A model generated the notes under the pieces. The model saw only the letters and a list, made by a program, of their open reading frames with translations, did no database searches and was not told the DNA's origin. 64,000 nt of DNA from Pseudomonas azadiae (GTDB lineage: Bacteria; Pseudomonadota; Gammaproteobacteria; Pseudomonadales; Pseudomonadaceae), in assembly GCF_019145355.1 (NCBI RefSeq), contig NZ_JAHSTY010000001.1, positions 2,480,001 to 2,544,000 of the forward strand, given 5' to 3'. Below, in pieces: positions 35,596-45,909 of the stretch; position 1 is the first letter of the stretch; each line of letters opens with the position of its first letter. The position numbers and the translations under genes are program-made.

Positions 35596-36630
35596 TTAGA
35601 TATCGGCAGGCACCCTCGCCTTCTCCCGCGCCTCTTCCCGACTGATCACGCCCTCCCCGACCAGCGCCTTCAAGCTCATATCCAACGTCTTCATCCCCAA
35701 CGCCCCGCCTGTCTGGATCGCCGAGACCAGCTGCGCCACCTTGTCTTCACGGATCAAATTGCGAACGGCCGGCGTGCCCAGCATGATTTCGTGAGCCGCC
35801 ACCCGCCCGCCGCCGATTTTCTTCACCAGCACCTGGGACACCACCGCCTGCAGCGACTCGGCCAGCATCGAGCGGACCATGGCCTTTTCCCCGGCCGGGA
35901 ATACGTCCACCAGCCGGTCCACGGTCTTTGCCGCCGAGCTGGTGTGCAAGGTACCGAACACCAGGTGCCCGGTCTCCGCGGCGGTCAGCGCCAGACGGAT
36001 GGTTTCCAGGTCGCGCAACTCACCCACCAGGATCACGTCCGGGTCTTCCCGCAGCGCCGAGCGCAGGGCGCTGGAAAAACTGTGCGTGTCGCGGTGTACC
36101 TGGCGCTGGTTGATCAACGCTGTTTTGGGCGTGTGAATGAATTCGATGGGGTCTTCGAGGGTAAGGATGTGCTGGCGCCGATGTTGATTGAGAAAATCGA
36201 CCATGGCCGCCAGGGTCGTGGATTTGCCTGAACCGGTGGGCCCGGTCACCAACACCAGGCCGCGTGGCAGCTGGGCGATACGCTGGAACACTTCGCCAAG
36301 GCCAAGACCTTCCAGGCTCTGCACCACCGACGGGATGGTGCGAAAGACCGCGCCAATCCCCCGCTCCTGCCGGAACACGTTCACCCGGAACCGCGCCACG
36401 CCCGGCAGTTCGAAGGCAAAATCCGTATCAAGAGATGTTTCGAAATCCTTTTGTTGGTGCCGATTGAGCAACGGGCTTAACAAGTCCGCAACTTGCGGGG
36501 GCGAGAGCACCGGCCAATCCAGCGGCCAGACCTCGCCATCGACCCGCAGCATCGGCGCCAGGCCAGCCGACAAATGCAGGTCGGAGGCGCCACGGCGCAC
36601 GCTGGCCGTGAGTAATTCAGTGATATCCAT
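35596..36630 (-). CDS. pilT: Type IV pilus retraction ATPase PilT
   Basis: A 344-residue hexameric ATPase, exactly the PilT length of P. aeruginosa. Walker A is GPTGSGKST, Walker B region VILVGELRDLETI, the His box TGHLVFGTLHTSSA, and the retraction-specific AIRNLIRE motif appears as AVRNLIRED. The start at 36630 (MDITELLT) is used; the frame's extension overlaps yggS on the other strand. PilU, normally the next gene, is not present downstream. Confidence 0.93.
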   Translation of the reverse strand: MDITELLTASVRRGASDLHLSAGLAPMLRVDGEVWPLDWPVLSPPQVADLLSPLLNRHQQKDFETSLDTDFAFELPGVARFRVNVFRQERGIGAVFRTIPSVVQSLEGLGLGEVFQRIAQLPRGLVLVTGPTGSGKSTTLAAMVDFLNQHRRQHILTLEDPIEFIHTPKTALINQRQVHRDTHSFSSALRSALREDPDVILVGELRDLETIRLALTAAETGHLVFGTLHTSSAAKTVDRLVDVFPAGEKAMVRSMLAESLQAVVSQVLVKKIGGGRVAAHEIMLGTPAVRNLIREDKVAQLVSAIQTGGALGMKTLDMSLKALVGEGVISREEAREKARVPADI

Positions 36631-36687
36631 AGGGCTTTCCATTTCCAGTAGAATGCCGCGGACTCCATATCCACGGGCGCATCTTGA

Positions 36688-37374
36688 ATGTCGACGATAG
36701 CAGACAATATCGGCCTGGTTAGCCAGCGCATCCGCGCCGCAGCCGACGCCGTGCAACGTGACGCAAACAGCATCCACCTGCTGGCCGTGAGCAAGACCAA
36801 ACCCGCCGAGGCCGTGCGCGAAGCCTACGCCGCCGGAATCTGCGATTTTGGCGAGAACTACCTGCAGGAAGCCCTGGGCAAACAAGCCGAGTTAACCGAC
36901 CTGCCCTTGAGTTGGCACTTCATCGGCCCCATTCAATCGAACAAGACGCGCGCTATCGCCGAGAACTTCGCCTGGGTGCATTCCGTGGACCGCTTGAAAA
37001 TCGCTGAACGCCTGTCCGAACAACGCCCGGCAGACCTGCCGCCGCTGAATATCTGCATCCAGGTCAACGTCAGTGGCGAAGCCAGCAAATCCGGCTGCAC
37101 ACCCGCCGACCTGCCGGCCCTGGCCAATGCAATCAGCGCCCTGCCGCGCTTGAAGCTGCGTGGCCTGATGGCGATTCCCGAGCCGACTGACGACCGCGCC
37201 GCGCAAGATGCAGCCTTCGCCAGCGTACGCGAGCTGCAAACCGGGTTGAATCTGGCGCTGGACACACTTTCCATGGGCATGAGCCACGACCTCGAGTCGG
37301 CCATCGCCCAAGGCGCCAACTGGGTGCGGATCGGTACCGCCTTGTTTGGCGCCCGCGACTACGGCCAGCCATGA
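36688..37374 (+). CDS. yggS: Pyridoxal-phosphate homeostasis protein YggS/PLPBP
   Basis: A 228-residue alanine-racemase-like TIM barrel without racemase C-domain. The PLP Lys lies in LLAVSKTKPAEAVREAY; FGENYLQEA, WHFIGPIQSNK and MGMSHDLESAIAQGANWVRIGTALFG are signatures. It is divergent from pilT (57-bp gap) and starts the yggS-proC-yggT set. Confidence 0.94.
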   Translation: MSTIADNIGLVSQRIRAAADAVQRDANSIHLLAVSKTKPAEAVREAYAAGICDFGENYLQEALGKQAELTDLPLSWHFIGPIQSNKTRAIAENFAWVHSVDRLKIAERLSEQRPADLPPLNICIQVNVSGEASKSGCTPADLPALANAISALPRLKLRGLMAIPEPTDDRAAQDAAFASVRELQTGLNLALDTLSMGMSHDLESAIAQGANWVRIGTALFGARDYGQP

Positions 37375-37408
37375 ACATGGCTGACTTCCATCTGAATAAG
37401 GACCTGTC

Positions 37409-38227
37409 ATGAGCGACACGCGTATTGCCTTTATCGGCGCCGGTAACATGGCGGCCAGCCTGATCGGCGGCCTGCGGGCCAAGGGCCTGGAGGCGGCGCA
37501 GATCCGCGCCAGCGACCCCGGCGCCGACACCCGCGCGCGCGTCAGCGCCGAGCACGGCGTCGAAACCTTCGCCGACAACGCCGAGGCCATCCAGGGCGTT
37601 GATGTGATCGTGCTGGCGGTGAAACCGCAGGCCATGAAGGCCGTGTGCGAAAGCCTGCGCCCGAGCCTGCAGCCGCACCAACTGGTGGTGTCCATCGCTG
37701 CCGGCATTACCTGCGCCAGCCTGAACAACTGGCTGGGTACCCAGCCAATTGTGCGCTGCATGCCCAACACACCGGCACTGGTCAGCCAAGGCGTGAGCGG
37801 GTTGTACGCCACCGCTGAAGTGACCGCCGAACAACGTGGCCAGGCGCGAGAGCTGCTGTCCGCCGTGGGCATCGCTCTGTGGCTGCAACAGGAGCAGCAA
37901 CTGGACGCGGTCACCGCCGTGTCCGGCAGCGGCCCGGCGTATTTCTTCCTGCTGATTGAGGCCATGACCGCCGCCGGCGTGAAGCTGGGCCTGCCCAAGG
38001 AAGTCGCCGAGCAACTGGCTGAACAGACCGCCCTGGGCGCCGCGCATATGGCGGTCGCCAGCGACGTGGACGCTGCCGAGCTGCGCCGCCGCGTGACGTC
38101 CCCCGGCGGCACCACGCAAGCCGCCATCGAATCGTTTCAGGCCGGGGGCTTTGAAGCTCTGGTGGAAAAAGCATTGGGTGCCGCTGCGCATCGCTCAGCC
38201 GAACTCGCCGAACAACTGGGTCAATAA
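37409..38227 (+). CDS. proC: Pyrroline-5-carboxylate reductase ProC
   Basis: A 272-residue enzyme that makes proline from pyrroline-5-carboxylate with NAD(P)H. It has the N-terminal nucleotide motif IAFIGAGNMAASLIGGL, MPNTPALVSQGVSGLYA, and the C-terminal signature VTSPGGTTQAAIESF. It lies 34 bp after yggS and 9 bp before yggT. Confidence 0.95.
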   Translation: MSDTRIAFIGAGNMAASLIGGLRAKGLEAAQIRASDPGADTRARVSAEHGVETFADNAEAIQGVDVIVLAVKPQAMKAVCESLRPSLQPHQLVVSIAAGITCASLNNWLGTQPIVRCMPNTPALVSQGVSGLYATAEVTAEQRGQARELLSAVGIALWLQQEQQLDAVTAVSGSGPAYFFLLIEAMTAAGVKLGLPKEVAEQLAEQTALGAAHMAVASDVDAAELRRRVTSPGGTTQAAIESFQAGGFEALVEKALGAAAHRSAELAEQLGQ

Positions 38228-38236
38228 GGAGCCAAC

Positions 38237-38827
38237 ATGATTGGTTTGAACACCGCAGCCGTCTACGTGCTGCAAACCCTCGGCAGCTTGTACCTGCTGA
38301 TCGTGCTGATGCGCTTCGTGCTGCAACTGGTACGCGCCAACTTCTATAACCCGCTCTGCCAGTTCATCGTCAAGGCCACCCAGCCGCTGCTCAAGCCGCT
38401 GCGTCGAATCATCCCGAGCCTGTTTGGCCTGGACATGTCGTCGCTGGTACTGGCGATCCTGGTGCAGCTGGCGTTGATGGCCCTGACCCTGCTGCTGACC
38501 TACGGCACCACCGGCAACTTCCTCCAACTGCTGGTCTGGGCGATCATCGGCGTGACCGCGCTGTTTCTGAAGATATTCTTCTTCGCCATGATCATCAGCG
38601 TGATCCTGTCCTGGGTCGCACCGGGCAGCCACAACCCTGGCGCCGAGCTGGTGAACCAGATCTGCGAACCGGCCCTGGCGCCGTTCCGCCGCCTGCTGCC
38701 AAACCTGGGTGGCCTGGACATCTCGCCGATCCTGGCGTTCATGGTGCTCAAGTTGCTGGACATGCTGGTGATCAACAACCTGGCGACCATGACCGGAATG
38801 CCGGACATCCTGCGTTTGCTCATCTAA
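38237..38827 (+). CDS. yggT: YggT family integral membrane protein
   Basis: A 196-residue protein with two YggT repeats, each a pair of hydrophobic segments (LYLLIVLMRFVLQLVRANFYNP and IFFFAMIISVILSWVAPGSHNP) followed by a LKPLRRIIP/APFRRLLPN-type amphipathic stretch and GLD(M/I)S. Linked to osmotic or potassium stress in some bacteria; exact role unknown. AAGGAG precedes the start. Confidence 0.92.
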   Translation: MIGLNTAAVYVLQTLGSLYLLIVLMRFVLQLVRANFYNPLCQFIVKATQPLLKPLRRIIPSLFGLDMSSLVLAILVQLALMALTLLLTYGTTGNFLQLLVWAIIGVTALFLKIFFFAMIISVILSWVAPGSHNPGAELVNQICEPALAPFRRLLPNLGGLDISPILAFMVLKLLDMLVINNLATMTGMPDILRLLI

Positions 38828-38835
38828 CGGCATAT

Positions 38836-39010
38836 GTAGTGAGCGGGCTTGTCCCGCGCTGGGCTGAAGCGGCCCCAATAAAGACACCGCGAAGTTTCCG
38901 ATAAACCCAATTCGCCTGGTGTGGGGCCGCTTCACGGCCCAGCGCGGGACAAGCCCGCTCACTACAAAAAGTTTTAGATACCCATGGCTATCGCAGGCAA
39001 GCCCACATTT
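38836..39010. repeat. GTAGTGAGC-type REPIN followed by half of a GCAGGCAAGCC REP
   Basis: The complete second-family element at 38836-38966 (GTAGTGAGCGGGCTTGTCCC ... complement) is followed, after TTTTAGATACCCATGG, by CTATCGCAGGCAAGCCCACA, a right-hand half of the first family. The same order and linker (TAGATACC-ATGGCTATCGCAGG) occurs at the nested element near 17800. Confidence 0.85.
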
Positions 39011-39049
39011 ACGAACTGAGCACTGAATTCAATCCCCGCAGGCCTTTGC

Positions 39050-39078
39050 TTGCCGCTGGGGTCCCCGCTCTTTAGACT
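39050..39078 (+). promoter_or_regulatory. Candidate sigma-70 promoter of metX-metW
   Basis: TTGCCG (39050-39055), 17-bp spacer, TAGACT (39073-39078), about 30 bp before the metX ATG. GAGAGCAGGG before the ATG serves as the ribosome site. No riboswitch-like fold was recognised here. Confidence 0.45.
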
Positions 39079-39107
39079 TACGCCTCATTTAAACGAGAGC
39101 AGGGTCG

Positions 39108-40247
39108 ATGCCAACTGCCTTTCCCCCCGATTCTGTTGGACTGGTCGTGCCCCAAACAGCGCACTTCAGCGAGCCGCTGGCCCTGGCCTGCGGGCGTTCG
39201 CTGCCCGCCTACGACCTGATCTATGAAACCTACGGCCAACTGAACGCCACGGCAAGCAACGCCGTGCTGATCTGCCACGCCTTGTCCGGCCATCATCACG
39301 CCGCCGGTTTCCACTCGGTCGACGAGCGCAAGCCCGGCTGGTGGGACAGCTGCATCGGCCCTGGCAAGCCCATCGACACCAACAGGTTCTTTGTGGTCAG
39401 CCTGAACAACCTCGGCGGCTGCAACGGTTCCACCGGCCCCAGCAGCCTCAACCCGGAAACCGGCAAGCCGTTCGGCGCCGACTTTCCGGTGCTCACGGTA
39501 GAAGACTGGGTGCACAGCCAAGCGCGTCTGGCCGACCTGCTCGGCATCAACCAGTGGGCCGCCGTGATCGGCGGCAGCCTGGGCGGCATGCAGGCGCTGC
39601 AATGGACCATTACTTACCCGGATCGCGTGCGCCATTGCCTGGCCATCGCCTCGGCCCCCAAGTTGTCGGCGCAGAACATCGCCTTCAACGAAGTGGCGCG
39701 CCAAGCCATCCTCACCGACCCTGAATTCCACGGCGGCTCGTTCCAGGAAGCCGGGGTCATCCCCAAGCGCGGCCTGATGCTGGCGCGGATGGTCGGGCAT
39801 ATCACCTACCTGTCCGATGACTCCATGGGCGAAAAATTCGGCCGTGGGCTCAAGAGCGAGAAGCTCAACTACGATTTTCACAGCGTGGAATTCCAAGTGG
39901 AAAGCTACCTGCGTTATCAAGGCGAGGAGTTCTCCGGGCGTTTCGACGCCAACACCTACCTGCTGATGACCAAGGCCCTGGACTATTTCGACCCGGCGGC
40001 GAACCACGATGACGACCTGGCGAAAACCTTCGAACACGCCACGGCCAAGTTCTGCGTGATGTCCTTCACCACCGACTGGCGCTTCTCGCCGGCGCGCTCC
40101 CGCGAGCTGGTGGACGCCCTGATGGCTGCGAAAAAAGACGTTTGCTACCTGGAAATCGATGCTCCGCAAGGCCACGACGCCTTCCTGATTCCGATCCCGC
40201 GTTACTTGCAGGCCTTCAGCAATTACATGAACCGAATAGCAGTGTGA
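39108..40247 (+). CDS. metX: Homoserine O-succinyltransferase MetX
   Basis: A 379-residue alpha/beta hydrolase-fold acyltransferase of methionine synthesis. The nucleophile Ser lies in [39 protein letters not shown] and [11 protein letters not shown] (catalytic His) are typical. In Pseudomonas MetX has been shown to use succinyl-CoA, although its sequence family is often labelled acetyltransferase. metW follows after 7 bp. Confidence 0.92.
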   Translation: MPTAFPPDSVGLVVPQTAHFSEPLALACGRSLPAYDLIYETYGQLNATASNAVLICHALSGHHHAAGFHSVDERKPGWWDSCIGPGKPIDTNRFFVVSLNNLGGCNGSTGPSSLNPETGKPFGADFPVLTVEDWVHSQARLADLLGINQWAAVIGGSLGGMQALQWTITYPDRVRHCLAIASAPKLSAQNIAFNEVARQAILTDPEFHGGSFQEAGVIPKRGLMLARMVGHITYLSDDSMGEKFGRGLKSEKLNYDFHSVEFQVESYLRYQGEEFSGRFDANTYLLMTKALDYFDPAANHDDDLAKTFEHATAKFCVMSFTTDWRFSPARSRELVDALMAAKKDVCYLEIDAPQGHDAFLIPIPRYLQAFSNYMNRIAV

Positions 40248-40254
40248 GAACGCC

Positions 40255-40875
40255 ATGAGAGCCGACCTGGACATCATCCAAGACTGGATTCCCGCCGGCA
40301 GCCGCGTGCTCGACCTGGGCTGCGGCGATGGCGAACTGCTAAGCTGGCTGCGCGACAACAAGCAAGTCACCGGCTATGGGCTGGAAAACGACCCGGACAA
40401 TATCGCCCAGTGCGTGGCCAAGGGCATCAACGTGATCGAGCAGGACCTGGACAAGGGCCTGGGCAACTTTGCCAGCAACAGCTTCGACATCGTGGTGATG
40501 ACCCAAGCCCTGCAGGCCGTGCACTACCCGGACCGCATCCTCGACGAAATGCTGCGCGTGGGCCGTCAGTGCATCATCACCTTCCCCAACTTCGGGCACT
40601 GGCGCTGCCGCTGGTACCTGGCCACCAAGGGCCGCATGCCGGTCTCGGACTTCCTGCCCTACACTTGGTACAACACGCCGAACATCCACTTTTGCACCTT
40701 TGAAGACTTCGAAGCCCTGTGCGGCGAGCGCGAAGCCAAGGTGATCAACCGCCTTGCCGTCGATCAACAGCACCGCCACGGCTGGGCGAGTAAACTATGG
40801 CCCAACCTGTTGGGCGAAATCGGTATCTACCGGGTCAGCAGTCCTGGCCTGACCGACCACAAGATTGCCGTCTAA
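40255..40875 (+). CDS. metW: Methionine biosynthesis protein MetW
   Basis: A 206-residue SAM-methyltransferase-fold protein: VLDLGCGDGELLSWL (motif I), FDIVVMTQALQAVHYP, and FPNFGHWRCRWYLATKGRMPVSD, which is characteristic of MetW. It is required together with MetX for homoserine acylation in several Pseudomonas and forms an operon with it. Confidence 0.93.
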   Translation: MRADLDIIQDWIPAGSRVLDLGCGDGELLSWLRDNKQVTGYGLENDPDNIAQCVAKGINVIEQDLDKGLGNFASNSFDIVVMTQALQAVHYPDRILDEMLRVGRQCIITFPNFGHWRCRWYLATKGRMPVSDFLPYTWYNTPNIHFCTFEDFEALCGEREAKVINRLAVDQQHRHGWASKLWPNLLGEIGIYRVSSPGLTDHKIAV

Positions 40876-40896
40876 TCATTTTCAAGAGGGACGTTC

Positions 40897-41334
40897 ATGA
40901 GTCGCTTGGCTATTTTTCTATTGACCGCGTGCCTGGGCGCCAGCGCCATGGCGGCGGACACTATTGACGCTAATCGCAAGAAAGACTTCGGTGATATCAC
41001 CGTTCACTACAACACCTTCACCTCAAGCTTCCTGCCCCCGGAAACCGCCCAGAAAGTCGGCGTGGTGCGCAGCAAGGAAAAGGGCTTGATCAATGTGACG
41101 GTGATCAAGGGCGTCACTCCGGTAGCAGCCCAGGTGACCGGCACCATCAAGGACCTGGGCGGCAAGAGCGAGATCCTGACATTCAAGCAAATCGAAGAGA
41201 AAGGCGGCATCAGTTACCTCGCGCCCTACTCCGTGACGCAGCGCGAATACAAGACGTTTACCATCAATGTTGAAACCGGCGGTAAAGCCCATGGTTTCCA
41301 ATTCAACCAAGAACTGTTTCCGGCCGACCGATGA
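40897..41334 (+). CDS. DUF4426 periplasmic protein
   Basis: A 145-residue protein with a signal peptide (residues 1-19, cleavage after AMA) and a single beta-rich domain ([39 protein letters not shown]). The DUF4426 family has no known function and usually sits between metW and rdgB. GAGGGACGTTC precedes the ATG; its stop overlaps rdgB (ATGA). Confidence 0.87.
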   Translation: MSRLAIFLLTACLGASAMAADTIDANRKKDFGDITVHYNTFTSSFLPPETAQKVGVVRSKEKGLINVTVIKGVTPVAAQVTGTIKDLGGKSEILTFKQIEEKGGISYLAPYSVTQREYKTFTINVETGGKAHGFQFNQELFPADR

Positions 41335-41924
41335 ACCTCACCCAACTCGTATTGGCCAGCCATAACGCCGGCAAACTCAAAGAACTCCAGGCCATGCTCG
41401 GCGAAGCCGTGCAATTGCGCTCGATCGGCGAATTCAGCCAAGTCGAACCGGAAGAGACCGGCCTGTCGTTCGTCGAGAACGCCATTCTCAAGGCGCGTAA
41501 CGCCGCACGCATCTCCGGCCTGCCGGCGCTGGCGGATGACTCGGGCCTGGCCGTGGATTTTCTCGGCGGCGCGCCTGGCATTTATTCGGCACGCTACGCC
41601 GATGGCAAGGGCGATGCAGCCAACAATGCCAAGCTGCTCGACGCCCTGAAGGACGTTCCGGACAAGATGCGCGGCGCGCAGTTCGTGTGTGTGCTGGCCC
41701 TGGTTCGGCATGCCGATGACCCGCTGCCGATCCTCTGCGAAGGCCTATGGCACGGGCGTATCCTGCACGCGGCCAGTGGTGAGCATGGGTTTGGCTATGA
41801 CCCGCTGTTCTGGGTGCCGGAGCGCAATGTCTCGAGCGCCGAGCTGAGCCCGGCCGACAAGAACCAGATCAGCCACCGCGCCCGCGCAATGGATTTGCTG
41901 CGCCAACGCCTGAGCCTGAAATGA
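41331..41924 (+). CDS. rdgB: dITP/XTP pyrophosphatase RdgB
   Basis: A 197-residue Ham1/RdgB nucleotide-pool sanitising enzyme. The N-terminal [59 protein letters not shown], and [13 protein letters not shown] are complete signatures. It overlaps the genes on both sides by 4 bp. Confidence 0.95.
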   Translation: MNLTQLVLASHNAGKLKELQAMLGEAVQLRSIGEFSQVEPEETGLSFVENAILKARNAARISGLPALADDSGLAVDFLGGAPGIYSARYADGKGDAANNAKLLDALKDVPDKMRGAQFVCVLALVRHADDPLPILCEGLWHGRILHAASGEHGFGYDPLFWVPERNVSSAELSPADKNQISHRARAMDLLRQRLSLK

Positions 41925-43123
41925 CCCAGAACACCTCTGCGCAGCCGCTGATCCACGGTGGCGCGCAAACACCTCGGGCGGCGTTGCCCCTGCTGCCGCC
42001 CCTGGCGCTGTATATCCACATCCCGTGGTGCGTGCGCAAATGTCCGTATTGCGACTTCAACTCTCACACCGCCAGCAAAGTGCTGCCGGAAGAAGAGTAC
42101 GTGGACGCCCTGCTGGCAGACCTGGATCAAGACCTGCATGCCGTCTACGGCCGTGAGCTGAGTTCGATCTTCTTTGGCGGCGGCACGCCCAGCCTGTTCA
42201 GTGCTGCGGCGCTGGGCCGTCTGCTCAAGGGCGTGGAGTCGCGCATCCCGTTCGCCAGCGATATCGAGATCACCCTGGAAGCCAACCCCGGGACGTTCGA
42301 GCAGGAAAAGTTCGTGGCGTATCGTGCGTTGGGGATCAACCGGCTGTCGATCGGCATCCAGAGCTTCCAGCAGGAAAAACTCCAAGCTCTGGGCCGCATT
42401 CACAATGGCGATGAAGCCGTACGCGCCGCCGGCATGGCGCGCCAGGCCGGGTTCGACAACTTCAACCTGGACCTGATGCACGGTTTGCCCGATCAGTCCC
42501 TGGACGACGCGCTGAGCGACCTGCGCCAGGCTATCGCGCTGAAGCCGACGCACTTGTCGTGGTACCAGCTTACGCTGGAGCCTAACACCGTGTTCTGGAA
42601 CCAGCCGCCCGTGCTGCCGGAAGATGACACCCTGTGGGATATCCAGGAAGCCGGCCAGGCGCTGCTCGCCGAACACGGTTACGCGCAATATGAGGTGTCG
42701 GCCTATGCACAACCGGGTCGCCCGGCGCGGCATAACCTGAACTACTGGAGTTTTGGCGACTTCATCGGCATCGGTGCCGGCGCCCATGGCAAGCTCAGCC
42801 ACCCCGACGGACGCATCGTACGCACTTGGAAAACGCGGGCGCCAAAGGACTACCTCAACCCGGCTAAAAGCTTCCAGGCCGGCGCGAAAGAACTGACCAA
42901 TGAAGAGCTGCCGTTCGAGTTCCTGATGAACGCTTTGCGCCTGACCGAGGGCGTCGAAGCCAGGCTCTACACTGAACGCACCGGCCTTGAACTGGCGACG
43001 CTCGATGAGGGCCGCACGGATGCAGAACAAAGTGGCCTGATGCAGGTCGAACCGTCACGCCTGGCGGCGACCGGCCGCGGGCAACTCTTTCTCAATGACC
43101 TGCTGCAGACGTTTTTGAGCTGA
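41921..43123 (+). CDS. hemW: Radical SAM heme chaperone HemW
   Basis: A 400-residue radical SAM protein. The cluster motif is [13 protein letters not shown] (CxxxCxxC), preceded by LALYIHIPW, and followed by [13 protein letters not shown] and [11 protein letters not shown]. HemW resembles coproporphyrinogen dehydrogenase HemN, but the CxxxCxxC followed by Asp-Phe and the shorter length fit the heme-trafficking HemW group. Confidence 0.93.
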   Translation: MTQNTSAQPLIHGGAQTPRAALPLLPPLALYIHIPWCVRKCPYCDFNSHTASKVLPEEEYVDALLADLDQDLHAVYGRELSSIFFGGGTPSLFSAAALGRLLKGVESRIPFASDIEITLEANPGTFEQEKFVAYRALGINRLSIGIQSFQQEKLQALGRIHNGDEAVRAAGMARQAGFDNFNLDLMHGLPDQSLDDALSDLRQAIALKPTHLSWYQLTLEPNTVFWNQPPVLPEDDTLWDIQEAGQALLAEHGYAQYEVSAYAQPGRPARHNLNYWSFGDFIGIGAGAHGKLSHPDGRIVRTWKTRAPKDYLNPAKSFQAGAKELTNEELPFEFLMNALRLTEGVEARLYTERTGLELATLDEGRTDAEQSGLMQVEPSRLAATGRGQLFLNDLLQTFLS

Positions 43124-43142
43124 CGCTCTTTAAGGAAATCGA

Positions 43143-43466
43143 ATGGATTTGGTACTCGACCTGCTCGCCACCGTATCCCGCTGGAGCCGCAGCAACCTGT
43201 CGGAAATTTCCCTGGCTCTCGTCGGCTGTTTGCTGGTGCTGTTCGGCGCCGACATCAAGGGCTGGGTCGAAGCGCGCCTGGGCAGCATCGCCGGCGCCTT
43301 GCGCGTGCCGTTGATGGCCCTGCTGTGCATGATCGGCAGCGGTGCGGCGTTGATCTACGCCACGCCGTGGATCGTGCGGGGGTTGAGCCAGTTCAATAAC
43401 TACAGCCTGGCGCCGGTTTTGGTGGTAGTGCTGGTGTTGATTGGCGTGGTTGCGGACCGCCGCTGA
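43143..43466 (+). CDS. DUF3392 membrane protein
   Basis: A 107-residue protein with three hydrophobic segments (ISLALVGCLLVLFGADI, VPLMALLCMIGSGAALIYA, YSLAPVLVVVLVLIGVVA). It matches the DUF3392 pattern of unknown function. It follows hemW by 19 bp, probably as the last gene of the operon. Confidence 0.82.
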   Translation: MDLVLDLLATVSRWSRSNLSEISLALVGCLLVLFGADIKGWVEARLGSIAGALRVPLMALLCMIGSGAALIYATPWIVRGLSQFNNYSLAPVLVVVLVLIGVVADRR

Positions 43467-43489
43467 TTCCAAACCCAACACGAAACAAC

Positions 43490-43577
43490 TGTGGGAGCTG
43501 GCTTGCCTGCGATGCTGACACCTCGGTACATCATTGATACCAAGGTGATGCTATCGCACGCAAGCCAGCTCCCACAT
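43490..43577. repeat. REPIN (GTGGGAGCTGGCTTGCCTGC type)
   Basis: Inverted pair between the convergent DUF3392 and trmB genes; probable bidirectional terminator. Confidence 0.88.
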
Positions 43578-43604
43578 TCGATTGCATTTCAAGTCAGGGG
43601 CGGG

Positions 43605-44330
43605 TCACGCCAGCTTTTCGAACTTCAAATCCCAAACCCCATGCCCCAACCGCTCGCCGCGGCGTTCGAACTTGGTGATCGGGCGCTCGGTCGGGCGCGG
43701 CACGCATTTGCCGTCTTCGGCCAGGTTGCGGTAGCCGGGGGCGACGTTCATCACTTCCAGCATGTATTCCGCGTACGGTTCCCAGTCGGTGGCCATGTGC
43801 AGGATGCCGCCGACCTTGAGCTTGCTGCGCACCAGTTCGGCAAAGGAGGCCTGGACGATGCGGCGCTTGTGATGGCGAGCCTTGTGCCAGGGGTCGGGGA
43901 AGAACAGCATCAGGCGGTCGAGGCTGTTATCGGCGATGCAGCGGTTGAGCACTTCGATCGCGTCGCAGTCGTAAACCCGCAGGTTGGTCAGGCCTTGGGT
44001 CAGTACGCCATTGAGCAGCGCACCGACACCGGGGCGGTGCACTTCCACACCGATGAAGTCCTGGTCCGGCGCGGCCGCAGCCATCTCCAGCAGGGAATGC
44101 CCCATGCCGAAGCCGATTTCCAAGGAACGCGGGGCCGAACGGCCGAAGACCTGGTCATAGTCCACCGGCGCGTCGGCCAGGGGCAACACGAACAGTGGCG
44201 TGCCTTGTTCCAGGCCCTTTTGCTGGCCTTCGGTCATGCGACCGGCGCGCATCACAAAACTCTTGATGCGGCGGTGCTTGGACTCGTCGCCTGCTTCGAG
44301 GGTGTTCGGCGTTTCGTTTGATTCAGTCAT
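43605..44330 (-). CDS. trmB: tRNA (guanine-N7-)-methyltransferase TrmB
   Basis: A 241-residue SAM-dependent enzyme methylating G46 of tRNA. Typical segments are [17 protein letters not shown] (motif I), [15 protein letters not shown], and [21 protein letters not shown]. The ATG at 44330 is preferred; a TTG directly before it extends the frame by one residue. It follows thiG on the same strand, 9 bp apart. Confidence 0.95.
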   Translation of the reverse strand: MTESNETPNTLEAGDESKHRRIKSFVMRAGRMTEGQQKGLEQGTPLFVLPLADAPVDYDQVFGRSAPRSLEIGFGMGHSLLEMAAAAPDQDFIGVEVHRPGVGALLNGVLTQGLTNLRVYDCDAIEVLNRCIADNSLDRLMLFFPDPWHKARHHKRRIVQASFAELVRSKLKVGGILHMATDWEPYAEYMLEVMNVAPGYRNLAEDGKCVPRPTERPITKFERRGERLGHGVWDLKFEKLA

Positions 44331-44339
44331 CAATGGCTC

Positions 44340-45134
44340 TTACTTGATCAGACCATCCAGCGGCGAAGAGGCGCTGGCGTAGAGTTTTTTCGGCATGCGC
44401 CCGGCGAGGTAGGCCAGGCGGCCCGCGACGATGGCGTGTTGCATGGCTTCGGCCATCATGATCGGGTGCTGGGCATGGGCGATGGCCGAGTTCATCAGCA
44501 CCGCGTCGCAGCCCAGTTCCATGGCGATGGTAGCGTCGGAGGCAGTGCCCACGCCCGCGTCCACCAGCACTGGGATCTTGGCTTCTTCAAGGATGATCTG
44601 CAGGTTGTACGGATTGCAGATGCCCAGGCCGGAACCGATCAGACCGGCCAACGGCATCACCGCGATGCAGCCGATTTCCGCGAGTTGGCGCGCGATGATC
44701 GGGTCATCGCTGGTGTAGACCATCACGTCAAAGCCTTCCTTGACCAGGGTCTCGGCGGCCTTGAGGGTTTCGATCACGTTGGGGAACAGGGTTTTCTGGT
44801 CGGCCAGCACTTCCAGCTTCACCAGGTTGTGGCCGTCGAGCAGTTCACGGGCCAGGCGGCAGGTGCGCACGGCTTCGATGGCGTCGTAGCAACCGGCGGT
44901 ATTCGGCAGGAAGGTGTAGCGGTTTGGCGACAGGACTTCGAGCAGGTTGGGCTCGCCCTCGATCTGGCCGAGGTTGGTGCGGCGTACGGCGAAGGTGACG
45001 ATCTCGGCGCCCGAGGCCTCGATGGCCAGGCGGGTTTCTTCCATGTCGCGGTATTTGCCGGTGCCGACCAGCAGACGGGACTGGTAGGTACGACCGGCCA
45101 GGACGAAGGGCTTGTCGCTACGAACGATGCTCAT
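44340..45134 (-). CDS. thiG: Thiazole synthase ThiG
   Basis: A 264-residue TIM-barrel enzyme forming the thiazole phosphate of thiamine from DXP, a glycine imine and ThiS-thiocarboxylate. Signatures are [51 protein letters not shown] and [13 protein letters not shown]. thiS is directly upstream, 48 bp apart. No TPP riboswitch was recognised upstream of thiS. Confidence 0.95.
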   Translation of the reverse strand: MSIVRSDKPFVLAGRTYQSRLLVGTGKYRDMEETRLAIEASGAEIVTFAVRRTNLGQIEGEPNLLEVLSPNRYTFLPNTAGCYDAIEAVRTCRLARELLDGHNLVKLEVLADQKTLFPNVIETLKAAETLVKEGFDVMVYTSDDPIIARQLAEIGCIAVMPLAGLIGSGLGICNPYNLQIILEEAKIPVLVDAGVGTASDATIAMELGCDAVLMNSAIAHAQHPIMMAEAMQHAIVAGRLAYLAGRMPKKLYASASSPLDGLIK

Positions 45135-45182
45135 GGGAAATCCTCGAATTGGGGTGAGGTTCTGCAGAATTCGGACAGGCGA

Positions 45183-45383
45183 CTAGCCGCCGCCAATGGC
45201 GTGGACCACTTCGACCTGGTCACCGTCGCTGAGGGCGGTACCTTCGTGCTGGCTGCGCGGGACGATATCCAGGTTGAGTTCCACTGCGACGCGACGCCCG
45301 GTCAACTCCAGGCGGGCCAGCAGGGCCGCGACGGTTTCACCGTCGGGCAGTTCAAGGGGTTCGCCGTTCAACTGAATGCGCAT
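45183..45383 (-). CDS. thiS: Sulfur carrier protein ThiS
   Basis: A 66-residue ubiquitin-fold protein beginning MRIQLNGEPLELPDGETVAAL and ending VVHAIGGG. The terminal Gly-Gly is the site of adenylation and thiocarboxylation. The start at 45383 gives the family length; the open frame to 45503 extends over a non-conserved region. It is co-transcribed with thiG. Confidence 0.92.
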   Translation of the reverse strand: MRIQLNGEPLELPDGETVAALLARLELTGRRVAVELNLDIVPRSQHEGTALSDGDQVEVVHAIGGG

Positions 45384-45454
45384 GCCGCGGGCCGCCATCG
45401 TTTTTAGGGGCCCGCATTCTAGCGCGATTGGGGGCCGAAGGTCAGCTTCAAGCG

Positions 45455-45835
45455 TCAAGCGGTCAGCTGCAAGCGCCATGCGGCGAGCCCCAGAAAGAAC
45501 CAACCCAACAGGAACGCCAGACCGCCAAACGGCGTGATGATCCCGAGTTTACTGATGCCAGTCAGGGTCAGCACATACAGGCTGCCGGAGAACAGCAGGA
45601 TGCCGACCACGAACGCTATACCTGCCCAGGTCACCAGCCGGCCGGGAATATGCGCCGCCAACAACGCCACGCCAAACAGTGCCAGGGTATGCACCAGTTG
45701 GTAAGTCACGCCGGTGTGGAAGATCGCCAGGTACTCGGCGCTCAGGCGGTTTTTCAGGCCATGGGCGGCAAAGGCGCCAAGGGCGACGCCGGTGAAGCCG
45801 AAAAAGGCAGCCAGCATCAGAAAGCTACGCAGCAT
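45455..45835 (-). CDS. DUF423 (YgdD-type) membrane protein
   Basis: A 126-residue protein with four hydrophobic segments and the DUF423 features GALGAFAAHGL-like VALGAFAAHGLKNRL, FHTGVTYQLVHTLALF, LLFSGSLYVLTLTG and ITPFGGLAFLLGW. Unknown function. Divergent from mtgA with overlapping promoter space. Confidence 0.88.
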   Translation of the reverse strand: MLRSFLMLAAFFGFTGVALGAFAAHGLKNRLSAEYLAIFHTGVTYQLVHTLALFGVALLAAHIPGRLVTWAGIAFVVGILLFSGSLYVLTLTGISKLGIITPFGGLAFLLGWFFLGLAAWRLQLTA

Positions 45836-45871
45836 GAGGAACTCCGGTCAGACTCATGGGACAGGGTCTGT

Positions 45872-45877
45872 ATAATG
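45872..45877 (+). promoter_or_regulatory. Consensus -10 element for mtgA
   Basis: TATAAT, 32 bp before the mtgA ATG at 45910. No good -35 is visible at 16-18 bp upstream. Confidence 0.4.
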
Positions 45878-45909
45878 GCCCGCTCAACGGGTTCGGCCAA
45901 GCCATCTCT

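Noticed and set aside
38971..39107. SAM or other riboswitch before metX
   Set aside because: The region contains a REP remnant and a plain sigma-70 promoter about 30 bp before the ATG; there is no room for an aptamer in the transcript.
45384..45454. TPP riboswitch before thiS
   Set aside because: The gap is only about 70 bp and shows no TPP-riboswitch core; none is supported.
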